DNA of 26,748 nucleotides from Proteobacteria bacterium UBA1278 (lineage in GTDB: Bacteria > Pseudomonadota > Gammaproteobacteria > Comchoanobacterales > Comchoanobacteraceae), in NCBI GenBank assembly GCA_002308435.1, contig DBUY01000003.1, forward strand, positions 3,802 through 30,549. The letters are read 5' to 3'. Numbering within the stretch: the stretch's first letter is position 1; the number at the start of each line of letters is the position of its first letter. This document shows positions 1-7,409 of the stretch, one piece after another. The notes beneath the pieces were generated by a model. It was given only the letters and a program-made list of their open reading frames with translations, had not been told where the DNA came from and ran no database searches. A program made the position numbers and the translations under genes.

Positions 1-2
1 GA

Positions 3-74
3 GAACGAGTCAGATTCAGAGAACACGATCAGCGTCTGTACGACATTCTACGAAGCAGACAAGCTAAATTATGA
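3..74 (+). CDS. Possible C-terminal tail of a gene entering from the left edge
   Basis: One plus-strand frame is open from the window edge to a TGA at 72-74 and would encode about 23 residues, basic and charged, with a helical look (arginine-rich, ending in QAKL). Another frame is also open from the edge, to a stop at 82-84, so the reading frame is not certain. The segment is too short to assign a family. If real, it would converge on the minus-strand barrel gene that ends at 192. Confidence 0.25.
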   Translation, partial: ERVRFREHDQRLYDILRSRQAKL

Positions 75-191
75 CAGACAATAAATGCATTGGCGAATAT
101 ATTTTTGGGTGGCATCATAACGACATCAGTCACAAGTCGACATCATGAATGGTTAAAAGATAGTACAAATATAGAGAGCAACCTGACAAAT

Positions 192-959
192 CTAGGACTG
201 CGCACCAAGAACCGCGCCATAATCGCGACGCATCGGCGTGCTCGGCAAGCTACCGGGAACTATCGTAGGCGCAGTCAGTGGCAGTCTCAGGCGAATTTGG
301 AAAGCATTGTCTCGTGACAACCCACTATTATGCTCTACACGTGCGTCGACAACCAAAAGGTTGGTAAAGCGAAAGCTTCCCCCTACTCTAGTCGTTGTTA
401 CATCACTAGAAACATCACTTTGACTGAATGCACCATACTGAGCAAAAATAAGGAGTCGTTGTGCAGTATGAGACAAGCTGAGAATAGCACCAGGCATACC
501 AACAAGATTTGATGATGAGGTCGTTAGTCTCTGCGCATTTTGACTTGGCAGGTATGCAGAGAGCTGGAGCACTAAATCTCTCCTGATTGCTTCAAGACCC
601 ACAAATAATTGGCCATAGCTCAACTCGTCATAGTTTATATAATCCATGCCAAAAGCAACACCAGACGAATAACCAGGGATTAATTGGTTACGATGTGTGT
701 AAGTTCCACCAGCGATATATGTGTGTGTTGCGTCGTAATAATCAAGTCGGATATCAGTTAGACCCATTGATGAGAAAGACTGTGATGAAACCCATGCATT
801 ATCATAACTTAATCCAATCAGTGGCCCACCATAGCTTTGAGTGTATTGATCTAGATAACTTTGCTGAATAATAGACGATGAGGAGCTGACGGTCAGTCCC
901 GATGAGGCGACAGCACAAGTAGACAATAACAAATGCAGAAGCAGTGCAAGAATGTGCAT
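192..959 (-). CDS. Outer-membrane beta-barrel protein, inverse-autotransporter-like, paralogue A
   Basis: A 255-residue protein with an N-terminal signal peptide (hydrophobic run, likely cleavage after AVAS). The rest is alternating polar and hydrophobic short strands rich in Ser, Tyr, Gly and Leu, as in an outer-membrane barrel. The block with YINYDELSYGQLFVGLEA followed by RRDLVLQLSAYLP resembles the strand pattern of the intimin/invasin (inverse autotransporter) barrel. The C-terminal MRRDYGAVLG resembles the closing strand of that family. The length fits the barrel alone: no LysM, Ig-like or lectin passenger follows. It is clearly paralogous to the neighbour at 1033-1815 (shared LxPGY, MPG and C-terminal RR motifs). 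The start is the ATG at 959, with only a weak GGA upstream. The barrel call is firm; the family call is an inference from motif resemblance. Confidence 0.6.
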   Translation of the reverse strand: MHILALLLHLLLSTCAVASSGLTVSSSSSIIQQSYLDQYTQSYGGPLIGLSYDNAWVSSQSFSSMGLTDIRLDYYDATHTYIAGGTYTHRNQLIPGYSSGVAFGMDYINYDELSYGQLFVGLEAIRRDLVLQLSAYLPSQNAQRLTTSSSNLVGMPGAILSLSHTAQRLLIFAQYGAFSQSDVSSDVTTTRVGGSFRFTNLLVVDARVEHNSGLSRDNAFQIRLRLPLTAPTIVPGSLPSTPMRRDYGAVLGAQS

Positions 960-985
960 AGAGAAGTTCCGTTATGATCTTTAAC

Positions 986-1014
986 AGTTTAATAATCAAT
1001 GACACTCAAGTCAA
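986..1014 (-). promoter_or_regulatory. Sigma70-like promoter of barrel gene A
   Basis: On the minus strand TTGACT (1014-1009) and TAAACT (991-986) are separated by 17 bases, giving a predicted leader of about 20 bases to the ATG at 959. The -35 region (TTGACTTGAG) nearly matches that of the neighbouring paralogue (TTGACCTGAG), so the promoter was probably duplicated with the gene. Confidence 0.45.
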
Positions 1015-1032
1015 CCTGACATAAACATTGGC

Positions 1033-1815
1033 TTAGTTGAGTGACTGAACAAGCGCCCCGAGCGGTCTTCTGACAGAATCTAGTGATTGACCAAGACGTG
1101 TTTTTCTATAGTCTGGGGTGAATACGATGGGCACACGAGCATAAAAAAGTGCGCCAGAGGTATTGTCACTACCGAACCCTGAATAGAATTGATAACCAAG
1201 CCCAGTCTCTAAGAATTGGCTGAAATTATACACTAAAGTCATGCCAACAGCAGACACAGAGTCAGATGCATCTTTTCTAGAATAGTACAAACCAGACAGA
1301 TCGACTGAATAGTACCCATAACGAATCGAAATCATTTGCTCTATCCCAGGCATTGCAGCCAGTGTACTCGCTGGCCCGAGCTGTGTGTTACCAAATGGAA
1401 GCGTAATATGCGTGTGACTCGGCATACCAAATAACTCGCCATGCTGACCAAGAACAAGCTGCATAAAGGTTTTTTGATCAAAGTCGGTGTAATCAATCGC
1501 CATATAGCGTGTTCTTTTATAGCCAGGCAACAATGTGCGCTGGGCAACACCAAGAGATGCAATTGATGTTTGAATCAGATCATAATATTGCAGTTGTGCA
1601 TCCCATAAATAGACAGCCTTTGCTGTCTGTCCCAGATCCCATATACTTGACATAAGAAGACTCTGGAATGGACGATCGCCATAATTATTATCGTCATTTG
1701 TAGAATAGGATTGTTCACGGACCTGATTGGCATAACGATATTCTGCGTCCACGGTATACAGTGGCTTTGCAAAAGAAACCACAGACAATGAACTAATCAG
1801 AAATAAATAAAGCAC
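1033..1815 (-). CDS. Outer-membrane beta-barrel protein, inverse-autotransporter-like, paralogue B
   Basis: About 260 residues with a short signal peptide (cleavage likely after VVSFA) followed by barrel-type alternating strands rich in Tyr, Gly, Ser and Leu. It shares LLPGY, DYTDFD, AMPG and the terminal VRRPLGALV with the barrel protein at 192-959 and has the same overall length. The frame could begin at a TTG at 1821. The GTG at 1815 is preferred because TAAGG (1826-1822) lies 6 bases upstream of it but abuts the TTG, and because the predicted promoter gives a leader of about 20 bases. As with its paralogue, no passenger domain follows the barrel. An isolated inverse-autotransporter-like barrel is the best guess; an unrelated porin-like barrel is the alternative. 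Confidence 0.6.
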   Translation of the reverse strand: MLYLFLISSLSVVSFAKPLYTVDAEYRYANQVREQSYSTNDDNNYGDRPFQSLLMSSIWDLGQTAKAVYLWDAQLQYYDLIQTSIASLGVAQRTLLPGYKRTRYMAIDYTDFDQKTFMQLVLGQHGELFGMPSHTHITLPFGNTQLGPASTLAAMPGIEQMISIRYGYYSVDLSGLYYSRKDASDSVSAVGMTLVYNFSQFLETGLGYQFYSGFGSDNTSGALFYARVPIVFTPDYRKTRLGQSLDSVRRPLGALVQSLN

Positions 1816-1842
1816 AGACAACCTTACAGAAAACGTATTCTG

Positions 1843-1871
1843 ATTGTAAGATTAAAAAAATCTCAGGTCAA
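1843..1871 (-). promoter_or_regulatory. Sigma70-like promoter of barrel gene B
   Basis: On the minus strand TTGACC (1871-1866) and TACAAT (1848-1843) have a 17-base spacer, with five of six consensus bases in each box. The expected transcription start near 1836 leaves the TAAGG ribosome binding site (1826-1822) within a short leader, consistent with the GTG start at 1815. Confidence 0.6.
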
Positions 1872-2070
1872 GCGACTCGTTTTGTTCAGTACAAACACGC
1901 CAGCCTGGAGCTTTAAGGATCTTCTATCTAGCGATGCATCTTATCTCATCAAGGACACATAAGCGCATACCGACAATGTATAGTCTAGATTAGCTCAAAC
2001 GAAAATCTATCACATACTATCCTTGGTTCTCAGTAACGAACCATGACTCAACAGTTTTAGCTGTACTCTT

Positions 2071-2136
2071 GAGATCTCGTATATGAGCGAAATTGTGCAC
2101 CCAGATCCAGGACCTAACCGGACATACGACGATCTC
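2071..2136. repeat. Bulged inverted repeat downstream of hflC
   Basis: The arm GAGATCTCGTAT (2071-2082) is the reverse complement of ATACGA-GATCTC (2124-2136), apart from a single extra C at 2130. The loop is 41 bases. It begins 12 bases after the hflC stop. No T-run follows on the minus strand, so it is not a standard intrinsic terminator; a 3' mRNA stabiliser or protein-binding structure is possible. Confidence 0.5.
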
Positions 2137-2147
2137 TTTACATTAAT

Positions 2148-3065
2148 CTACGAAGTACGCTTTTTAGGTACTTGCCCATCGACCAGCTGGTCAAACACAC
2201 GAAATGATTTCAAGTCCATCAACATTGTTTCATTATCCTTGAGCGTGTAATCGTAAAGCTCCATTCTACGCATAAATTCGAAGAAACTTAGATTCTTACT
2301 GTACGCTTGATGATATATCTCCGCTGCTTTGGCATCCCCAGCGGCACGGATATCAGCTGCAGCTTGCTTAGATTTCGCCATTATTCTGACAACATCCGCA
2401 TCGCCTTTTGCTCGTATGATATCACTCTCAGAATCCCCCTCTGAGCGATACATCGTCGCCATGCGCTCACGTGCCTCACGCATTCTAATAAAGACACTTT
2501 GTGATACTTCTTGTGGATAATCTAATTTGACGATACGAACGTCAATGACCTTGATTCCAATATTCTCTGCACTTTGATTGGACTTCTCACGCAATGTTTG
2601 CATGATATCACCACGCTGCCCAGTGATCACATCATTGAGCTGGCGCTTACCAATTTCCTCTCGCAGCGTATCATTAATTTTACCCCTAAGAATCATATTT
2701 GCCTTGTAAATACTCCCCCCCGTTCTCAGGTAAAAGCGTTCCACATCATCGACAACATAGCGCACGTAGTAATCAACACGCACATTCTTCTGTTCCTGAG
2801 TGTAAATCCGCTCACTCGGCACTAGAAAACCTTGTAACCGCATATCAATTGTTTTAACAGAATCCACGAACGGGATATGAAAGTGTAAACCGGGCTTGAA
2901 AACCTGTATGCTACCATCAGTTGTCATTAACCTACCAAATCGGCTCACTAAAGCTCTGCGGCCTTCCTGAACGACAAAGATCGTTGACAGCCCAATGAGT
3001 ACAATCACCAAAGCAATTATAATGCGCGTTGTAAAAACGGTTGAGTCTTGATTTTGCGTTGCCAT
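2148..3065 (-). CDS. hflC: HflC, SPFH-domain modulator of FtsH protease
   Basis: A 305-residue inner-membrane protein. One transmembrane helix (about residues 13-32) is followed by the SPFH/band-7 domain, with the typical opening EGRRALVSRFGR and the motif GLHFHIPFVD. The C-terminal half has the long Ala/Arg/Glu-rich helix (MREARERMA, then AKGDADVVRIMA) of the HflC/prohibitin family. HflC pairs with HflK in a periplasm-facing complex that surrounds FtsH and modulates its proteolysis. The start is an ATG with AAGGGG six bases upstream, lying within the end of hflK; the two genes are 1 base apart and surely cotranscribed. Length is slightly below the usual 330 or so residues. Confidence 0.95.
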   Translation of the reverse strand: MATQNQDSTVFTTRIIIALVIVLIGLSTIFVVQEGRRALVSRFGRLMTTDGSIQVFKPGLHFHIPFVDSVKTIDMRLQGFLVPSERIYTQEQKNVRVDYYVRYVVDDVERFYLRTGGSIYKANMILRGKINDTLREEIGKRQLNDVITGQRGDIMQTLREKSNQSAENIGIKVIDVRIVKLDYPQEVSQSVFIRMREARERMATMYRSEGDSESDIIRAKGDADVVRIMAKSKQAAADIRAAGDAKAAEIYHQAYSKNLSFFEFMRRMELYDYTLKDNETMLMDLKSFRVFDQLVDGQVPKKRTS

Positions 3066-3066
3066 C

Positions 3067-4143
3067 TTAAGCCCCTTTTTGTTTATTAGTGACTGTGCTT
3101 TCTGTCGTTAGAGTATCCACGAGTGCCGCCTGAGGTGGGGACTTGATCGACTTCTGGTCTGGCGATAGGTAGATAAGCGAGCGACTATCGTTGACATACA
3201 CCTTGTTCAACCGACCCAATGACTTTTGTAAAGTCTCTAGGTAGATTCTATCAGATAGTAACTTTGGGTTCTTCTCATAGCGCGGCAATAAGGCCAAAAA
3301 TTTGGCAACATCGGCCTGTGCATTCAAGATAACCTCATCTTGATATGCCTTTGCTTCTTCGACCACACGCTGTGCTTTACCTTTTGCTTTGGGAATAATA
3401 TCTTTCACGTAGCGCTCACCCTGACTGATCTTTGCTGCTTTTATTTCTCTTGCGGTGATCACATTATCAAACGCTTTGATAACACTGGATGGGACCGTTG
3501 CTTCTTGCATTTTCACATCTGTAACGACAATTCCTGTCTGGTAATCATCGAGTATCTCGTTCACCAATGTTTCCACCTGGCGGCGGGTTGACTCTTTACC
3601 TGTTGTCAGTATTGCCTCCAGATCTGTCGAGCCGATAACCTGACGTAACGCACTTGCAACCGCATTCTCCATACTGGTTATCGGATCAGTCACTCGAAAG
3701 AGGTAATCTTCTGGGTTACCAATTCGATAAAATACACTCAAAGCGACCTTGGCATAATTTTCATCTTTGGTGAGCATTTCAGCAGAGTAATTCCAAGTAT
3801 CGATACGGTTAGTATTGAGGACGTAAACGCGATTGATGCCGCGCGCCATCCAGTGAAGCCCAGGACTCTGACGCTCCACAAAACGGCCAAAACGCAGGAG
3901 CACGCCTTCCTCGGCGGGTTTGATCACATAGAATCCTGAGACAAACCAAAATAGTGCTAGCACACCCAATAAAAGAGCTAGCGCCGTGTAATTCGCAGAA
4001 GACTCGGAACCGGGACCACTACCAAAATATTGACGACTATATTTCAAGAATAGCTCGTCTATATTCGGGGGTTGTTTCGGCTTTTTGCGCTCCCAGGGAT
4101 TATGCTCATCATCATTCATACGCGAGGTGGAAGGTGCTGCCAT
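3067..4143 (-). CDS. hflK: HflK, SPFH-domain modulator of FtsH protease
   Basis: 358 residues. The N-terminus is cytoplasmic, polar and proline-rich with the family signature NPWERKKP. One transmembrane helix (about residues 53-73) follows, then the band-7 domain starting KPAEEGVLLRFGRF. The core includes ALRQVIGSTDLEAILTTG and DVKMQEATVPSSVIKAFDNV, both typical of HflK. It assembles with HflC around FtsH. It is shorter than the E. coli protein (about 419 residues), mainly at the termini. The ATG at 4143 has AAGG seven bases upstream. It is the first gene of a two-gene hflK-hflC operon with its own promoter; in many relatives this operon directly follows hflX, but here a plus-strand gene intervenes. 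Confidence 0.95.
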   Translation of the reverse strand: MAAPSTSRMNDDEHNPWERKKPKQPPNIDELFLKYSRQYFGSGPGSESSANYTALALLLGVLALFWFVSGFYVIKPAEEGVLLRFGRFVERQSPGLHWMARGINRVYVLNTNRIDTWNYSAEMLTKDENYAKVALSVFYRIGNPEDYLFRVTDPITSMENAVASALRQVIGSTDLEAILTTGKESTRRQVETLVNEILDDYQTGIVVTDVKMQEATVPSSVIKAFDNVITAREIKAAKISQGERYVKDIIPKAKGKAQRVVEEAKAYQDEVILNAQADVAKFLALLPRYEKNPKLLSDRIYLETLQKSLGRLNKVYVNDSRSLIYLSPDQKSIKSPPQAALVDTLTTESTVTNKQKGA

Positions 4144-4170
4144 AGCGTTGCCTTGTAAAGTGGTACACTC

Positions 4171-4199
4171 ATTATCACATACGCATGAACCACACTCAA
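4171..4199 (-). promoter_or_regulatory. Promoter of hflKC with extended -10
   Basis: On the minus strand TTGAGT (4199-4194) and GATAAT (4176-4171) are 17 bases apart, and the -10 box is preceded by TGT, giving an extended -10. It lies about 30 bases ahead of the hflK start. An own promoter fits the separation of hflKC from hfq-hflX. Confidence 0.5.
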
Positions 4200-4361
4200 G
4201 GATTAAATATGATTCTCAAGTAGCAGCATGAGTTCAGTCAGAACAGTGTAAAATCATTGAATCGATAGCACATCGGCCAACAACAATAACCGCCCAAATG
4301 AAAACACTGATTTTCCTATATCGAGTTCACTCGGAATATCACTGTTATTCACTAAAAACAC

Positions 4362-4389
4362 TTGCAATCGTTGTGCGAATCGATAAAGT
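4362..4389 (+). promoter_or_regulatory. Weak candidate promoter of the HAD phosphatase gene
   Basis: TTGCAA (4362-4367) and TAAAGT (4384-4389) have a 16-base spacer, four of six consensus bases each, and a short leader to the ATG at 4412. Low confidence. Confidence 0.25.
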
Positions 4390-4411
4390 GTAATCGTTTA
4401 CGGAGATTTTG

Positions 4412-5098
4412 ATGGCAACAACTGAGAAAAAGTGTATCATTTTTGATTGGGACGGCACCTTAATTAACAGCAGCCCTTGTGTCATTCAAGCACACCACAA
4501 TACAGCTCGAATTCTTGATCTCCCAGAGCACGACATGGTTAAACTCAATACTATGCTTGGCCAGCCCAGCGATGTCGTCTCAAAGCAGCTGACTATCGGC
4601 ACAGATGTCAAGGCAATTGACTACCAGGGTCATTTTCGTGATGAGTATCAAAAAATTTCTCAACATATTGAGCTCTATGATTTTACAATTCCACTCTTGG
4701 AGCTTCTAAACAGGACAAAACAAAAGTGTGCAATTGCAACGAATAAACCAGAAAAGATTGCTGCACATGAAATCATTAGAACCGGGGTATCGCGATTTTT
4801 TGTTCAAAAAGAGTATGCATGTCAATCAAAAGCCAAGCCTGATCCCACAATGTTAGAAAAGATTCTTGATACCCAAGGATTCATAGCCGATGATTGCATC
4901 ATGATTGGGGATCAAACTAATGATGCAGACGCAGCAAGAACACTTGATATGGATTGTATCATTGTTCACGATAGAGACCGTCCGCTCTGGCATAAAAAGT
5001 ACGTTGATAAAACAATATTTTTAGAGCGTACAGCTCTTAGCGACTATCTAGTTCAAGAAAGCATAATCCAGCCACTGGAAACCGTAAAAACGACATAA
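4412..5098 (+). CDS. HAD-family phosphatase, phosphoglycolate-phosphatase-like
   Basis: 228 residues with all four HAD motifs: DWDGT with nucleophile Asp12 and Asp14; CAIATNKP (Thr110); AKPDP (Lys142); and MIGDQTNDADAA (Asp167, Asp171). Between motif I and motif II is a helical cap of about 80 residues, as in the Gph/phosphoglycolate phosphatase subfamily. It should hydrolyse a small phosphorylated metabolite in the cytoplasm; the substrate cannot be read from sequence. The ATG at 4412 has CGGAG about 6 bases upstream, so the TTG just before it is not used. It lies on the plus strand between hflX and hflK, opposite to both, and is therefore an insertion into a usually contiguous cluster. Confidence 0.8.
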   Translation: MATTEKKCIIFDWDGTLINSSPCVIQAHHNTARILDLPEHDMVKLNTMLGQPSDVVSKQLTIGTDVKAIDYQGHFRDEYQKISQHIELYDFTIPLLELLNRTKQKCAIATNKPEKIAAHEIIRTGVSRFFVQKEYACQSKAKPDPTMLEKILDTQGFIADDCIMIGDQTNDADAARTLDMDCIIVHDRDRPLWHKKYVDKTIFLERTALSDYLVQESIIQPLETVKTT

Positions 5099-5174
5099 CA
5101 CAGATATGGCGCTCTAGTTCTGCCAACATATACTCAATTACGCATAGACCAGCGACAAACTCATTGTCTGATAG

Positions 5175-6236
5175 TCAGCTTCTCATATCCATGATGCGCC
5201 TCACAAGCGCATCTAACCCGAAATCGTCAGTAGCTGATATACAAAAAGCATGATGATCCCTCACGGTGAACCGCGGATTCAAATCACACTTATTAAAGAC
5301 AGTTATCAAAGGAATCTCGTCAGCCGATATTGCTTTTAGGCTTGATTGCACGCTCGACATCTTTTCATGCATCGCGGGGTCACTACAGTCAACAACATGC
5401 ACAATTAAGTCGCTCAATGTGATTTCCTCGAGTGTTGAGTGAAATGCTGTTAACAACTGTGCAGGTAAGTCCCGCATAAAGCCCACCGTATCAACTAAGA
5501 GTAGCTCCTCTGATGGACCTAGGCTCGCATAGTGCAACCGACGAACCAAAGGATCCAACGTTGCGAATAGTTGATCATTTGCCCAAGTATCTGCCTGCGT
5601 GAGACGATTAAATAAAGTTGATTTACCTGCGTTTGTATAACCAACCAGGGAAACCACGCGTTTTTGATCACGAGTCCGCTGCTGACGATTGAGTGCCCGT
5701 GTTTTTTCGATTTTATCAAGCTTTTGTCGCATTTTGTGAATAGAATGTCGTAGGATCCGACGGTCAACCTCAATCTGCGTTTCACCAGGTCCCCCACGAA
5801 GGCCAATACCACCGCGTTGTCGTTCTAGATGGGTCCATCCACGAACTAGTTTAGTTTGGAGATAAGAAAGTCGGGCTAGCTCAACCTGACATTTACCTGC
5901 AGCAGAGGTTGCACGCTTCTCAAAAAGGCTCAACAAGAGCTCTGTTCGATCAATAATAGAAACACAGAGTACCTTCTCTAGATTACGCTGTATACGTGCA
6001 TCCAGCGCGCGGCTACATAGAACAAAAGTCGGCTTAATGAGATCACAGACTGAACGTATGTGCTCAACCGTTCCGGCATGAACATAAGTTTTGGGAGAAG
6101 GTGTCTTTACAACTGCCAATGCTACGTAGTCAATGGAGTAATCGTTCGATTCAACGAGATGAAGAAACTCAGCAATTAGATGGGTATCATGAAACCTGGC
6201 TGGCGCAATATTGAGTACGACAATACCCAATGTCAA
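5175..6236 (-). CDS. hflX: HflX, ribosome-associated GTPase
   Basis: 353 residues. The N-terminal HflX domain includes LVRGWTHLERQRGGIGLRGG and GPGETQIEVDRR, both signatures of the family. The GTPase domain has G1 GYTNAGKS (199-206), the TLDPLVRR switch, G3 DTVGF (249-253) and G4 NKCD (315-318). HflX splits stalled or hibernating 70S ribosomes during stress. The protein stops soon after the GTPase fold, so the roughly 70-residue C-terminal domain of the 426-residue E. coli protein is missing; shorter HflX forms are known. The start is a TTG whose bases overlap the hfq stop (TTGA), indicating translational coupling. No stronger start lies nearby in frame. Confidence 0.93.
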   Translation of the reverse strand: MTLGIVVLNIAPARFHDTHLIAEFLHLVESNDYSIDYVALAVVKTPSPKTYVHAGTVEHIRSVCDLIKPTFVLCSRALDARIQRNLEKVLCVSIIDRTELLLSLFEKRATSAAGKCQVELARLSYLQTKLVRGWTHLERQRGGIGLRGGPGETQIEVDRRILRHSIHKMRQKLDKIEKTRALNRQQRTRDQKRVVSLVGYTNAGKSTLFNRLTQADTWANDQLFATLDPLVRRLHYASLGPSEELLLVDTVGFMRDLPAQLLTAFHSTLEEITLSDLIVHVVDCSDPAMHEKMSSVQSSLKAISADEIPLITVFNKCDLNPRFTVRDHHAFCISATDDFGLDALVRRIMDMRS

Positions 6237-6559
6237 TAATTCTCAATACTGTCCTGGTCATCTGGTTGACCAAGTTGATGTTGTGCCTGTGAGCCACCAT
6301 CATCAGAATCATGCCATATAATGTTACGAGATGGCACGACAGTAGCAACAGCATGTTTGTAAACCATTTGTTTGGTGTTGTTCTTGAGCAAAATCGCGAT
6401 ATTATCGAAGCCTGCGACGACGCCTTGAAGCTTAATACCATTAGTTAAATAGATGGCAACTGGTACTCGTTGCCGACGCAGTGCGTTAAGAAATGGATCT
6501 TGAATGAGTTGGCTCTTTGCGGCTTGGTCCGCTTGAGCGGCCTCTCCTTGTGCTTGCAT
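6233..6559 (-). CDS. hfq: Hfq, RNA chaperone
   Basis: 108 residues. The Sm1 region runs from QDPFLNALRRQRVPV to FDNIAILLKN, and Sm2 has VYKHAVATVVPSR with the YKHA motif (67-70). Hfq forms a hexamer that pairs small RNAs with mRNAs. The start is well fixed by AAGGAG six bases before the ATG. Compared with E. coli there is an extra N-terminal stretch of about 12 residues (Gln/Ala-rich), and the rim patch reads RRQR instead of RRER. The C-terminal tail is short and acidic, ending DQDSIENY, comparable to the acidic tip that autoregulates Hfq in E. coli. It is cotranscribed with hflX, which it overlaps by 4 bases. Confidence 0.96.
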   Translation of the reverse strand: MQAQGEAAQADQAAKSQLIQDPFLNALRRQRVPVAIYLTNGIKLQGVVAGFDNIAILLKNNTKQMVYKHAVATVVPSRNIIWHDSDDGGSQAQHQLGQPDDQDSIENY

Positions 6560-6612
6560 TATAATCTCCTTGAGAATCTTCTAATGGTTGGTGTTAAATT
6601 CAATCATACTCG

Positions 6613-6641
6613 ATACTAGCACACGGAAAATGCACTGTCAT
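6613..6641 (-). promoter_or_regulatory. Candidate promoter of hfq-hflX
   Basis: On the minus strand ATGACA (6641-6636) and TAGTAT (6618-6613) have a 17-base spacer, and the start of hfq follows about 53 bases later. A second -10-like TATGAT lies just downstream. A promoter is required here because miaA, the usual upstream partner, is about 2.4 kb away across opposite-strand genes. Confidence 0.35.
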
Positions 6642-6829
6642 CCGTTTCCGTTTCCAAAAATTAAAAAATCTCGCTTTTGAGCATAGTCGCACAGACTAGC
6701 CGACGAAAAGCGCACTACATTCTGAACCACCGCATGACATGTGCTTTGAACACAGAATAGTTAAAGAAAATTCCGGAAAAAGTTGCAGATTCAGTCTATA
6801 CATTAGCTAAGAAATAACTGGAATAAAAA

Positions 6830-7333
6830 ATGGCAACAGAAAATTTTGAAAAGCCTTATCTCAGGGTAAACACAAACAATGCTTCAAACGATAACGACGT
6901 AAAACAGACCATGATAAACGACATATTGACTCGTCTTCAGCATAGAGGGTTTTCAGCCAAAAAATCAGATCAAGAGACCTCTGAAAAGCAGTACACATAT
7001 GAGATAAGACCAGAAAAAACCGGACCTCAACCGAAAGCAAAACAAGAGAAAAAAGCAACCTACGATTATGAATTTGTTGTTCAACCAGAAGTTGAAAACG
7101 CACCTGAGCCGCAAAAAGATGCATTGGATCTCATGTTGGAGGCAGTGCTACCAAATTTATCACCCCCTACTCCATCACCAAGTCGGACGAAAAAACCCGA
7201 AGAGGATATCAAGTATCAGAAGCAGAAAAGCATTGATCTCGTTTTTCAGTTCGACAATGCACCAGATCCTCGAAATGAATATAAATTAAAAATGAGTGCC
7301 AAACCGACACCTGGCGGAACAACATATGGGTAA
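6830..7333 (+). CDS. Unknown charged, probably disordered protein
   Basis: 167 residues, not recognised. It is polar, Lys/Glu/Pro/Gln-rich and has no signal peptide or membrane segment. Imperfect internal repeats are visible: YTYEIRPE followed by PQPK, YDYEFVVQPE followed by APEPQK, and DLVFQF followed by NAPDPR. The middle has a proline-rich linker (SPPTPSPSR) and the end is PTPGGTTYG. The ATG at 6830 follows GGA at a spacing of about 8 bases. It is on the plus strand between hfq and miaA, 76 bases ahead of another unknown protein gene in the same direction, and the pair may be cotranscribed. Composition and position in an accessory insertion suggest a secreted or scaffold protein, but no secretion signal can be proven. 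Confidence 0.7.
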   Translation: MATENFEKPYLRVNTNNASNDNDVKQTMINDILTRLQHRGFSAKKSDQETSEKQYTYEIRPEKTGPQPKAKQEKKATYDYEFVVQPEVENAPEPQKDALDLMLEAVLPNLSPPTPSPSRTKKPEEDIKYQKQKSIDLVFQFDNAPDPRNEYKLKMSAKPTPGGTTYG

Positions 7334-7409
7334 CTGATACGGTAAATGGCCGATTGTGTTAAATCAGTCTCAGATACATAAAATCAGCCTAACATAGCAG
7401 GAAAAGAAA

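Larger units (their letters stand above)
1816..2147. other. Gene-free stretch between hflC and barrel gene B
   Basis: About 330 bases with no convincing reading frame on either strand. It holds the promoter of barrel gene B at its left side and a bulged inverted repeat near the end of hflC. No T-run terminator for hflC was seen. It could be the remains of a lost gene or could encode a small RNA, but nothing in the sequence decides this. Confidence 0.6.

Noticed and set aside
90..317. Plus-strand 75-codon open frame overlapping barrel gene A
   Set aside because: No ribosome binding site, composition unlike a protein, and antisense to a gene with signal peptide and promoter.
4409..4411. TTG as start of the HAD phosphatase
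   Set aside because: The adjacent ATG at 4412 is better placed relative to CGGAG.
7334..7409. Short direct repeat AAATCAG between the two unknown plus-strand genes
   Set aside because: Only two 7-base copies; expected by chance in such composition, and not a CRISPR or attachment site.
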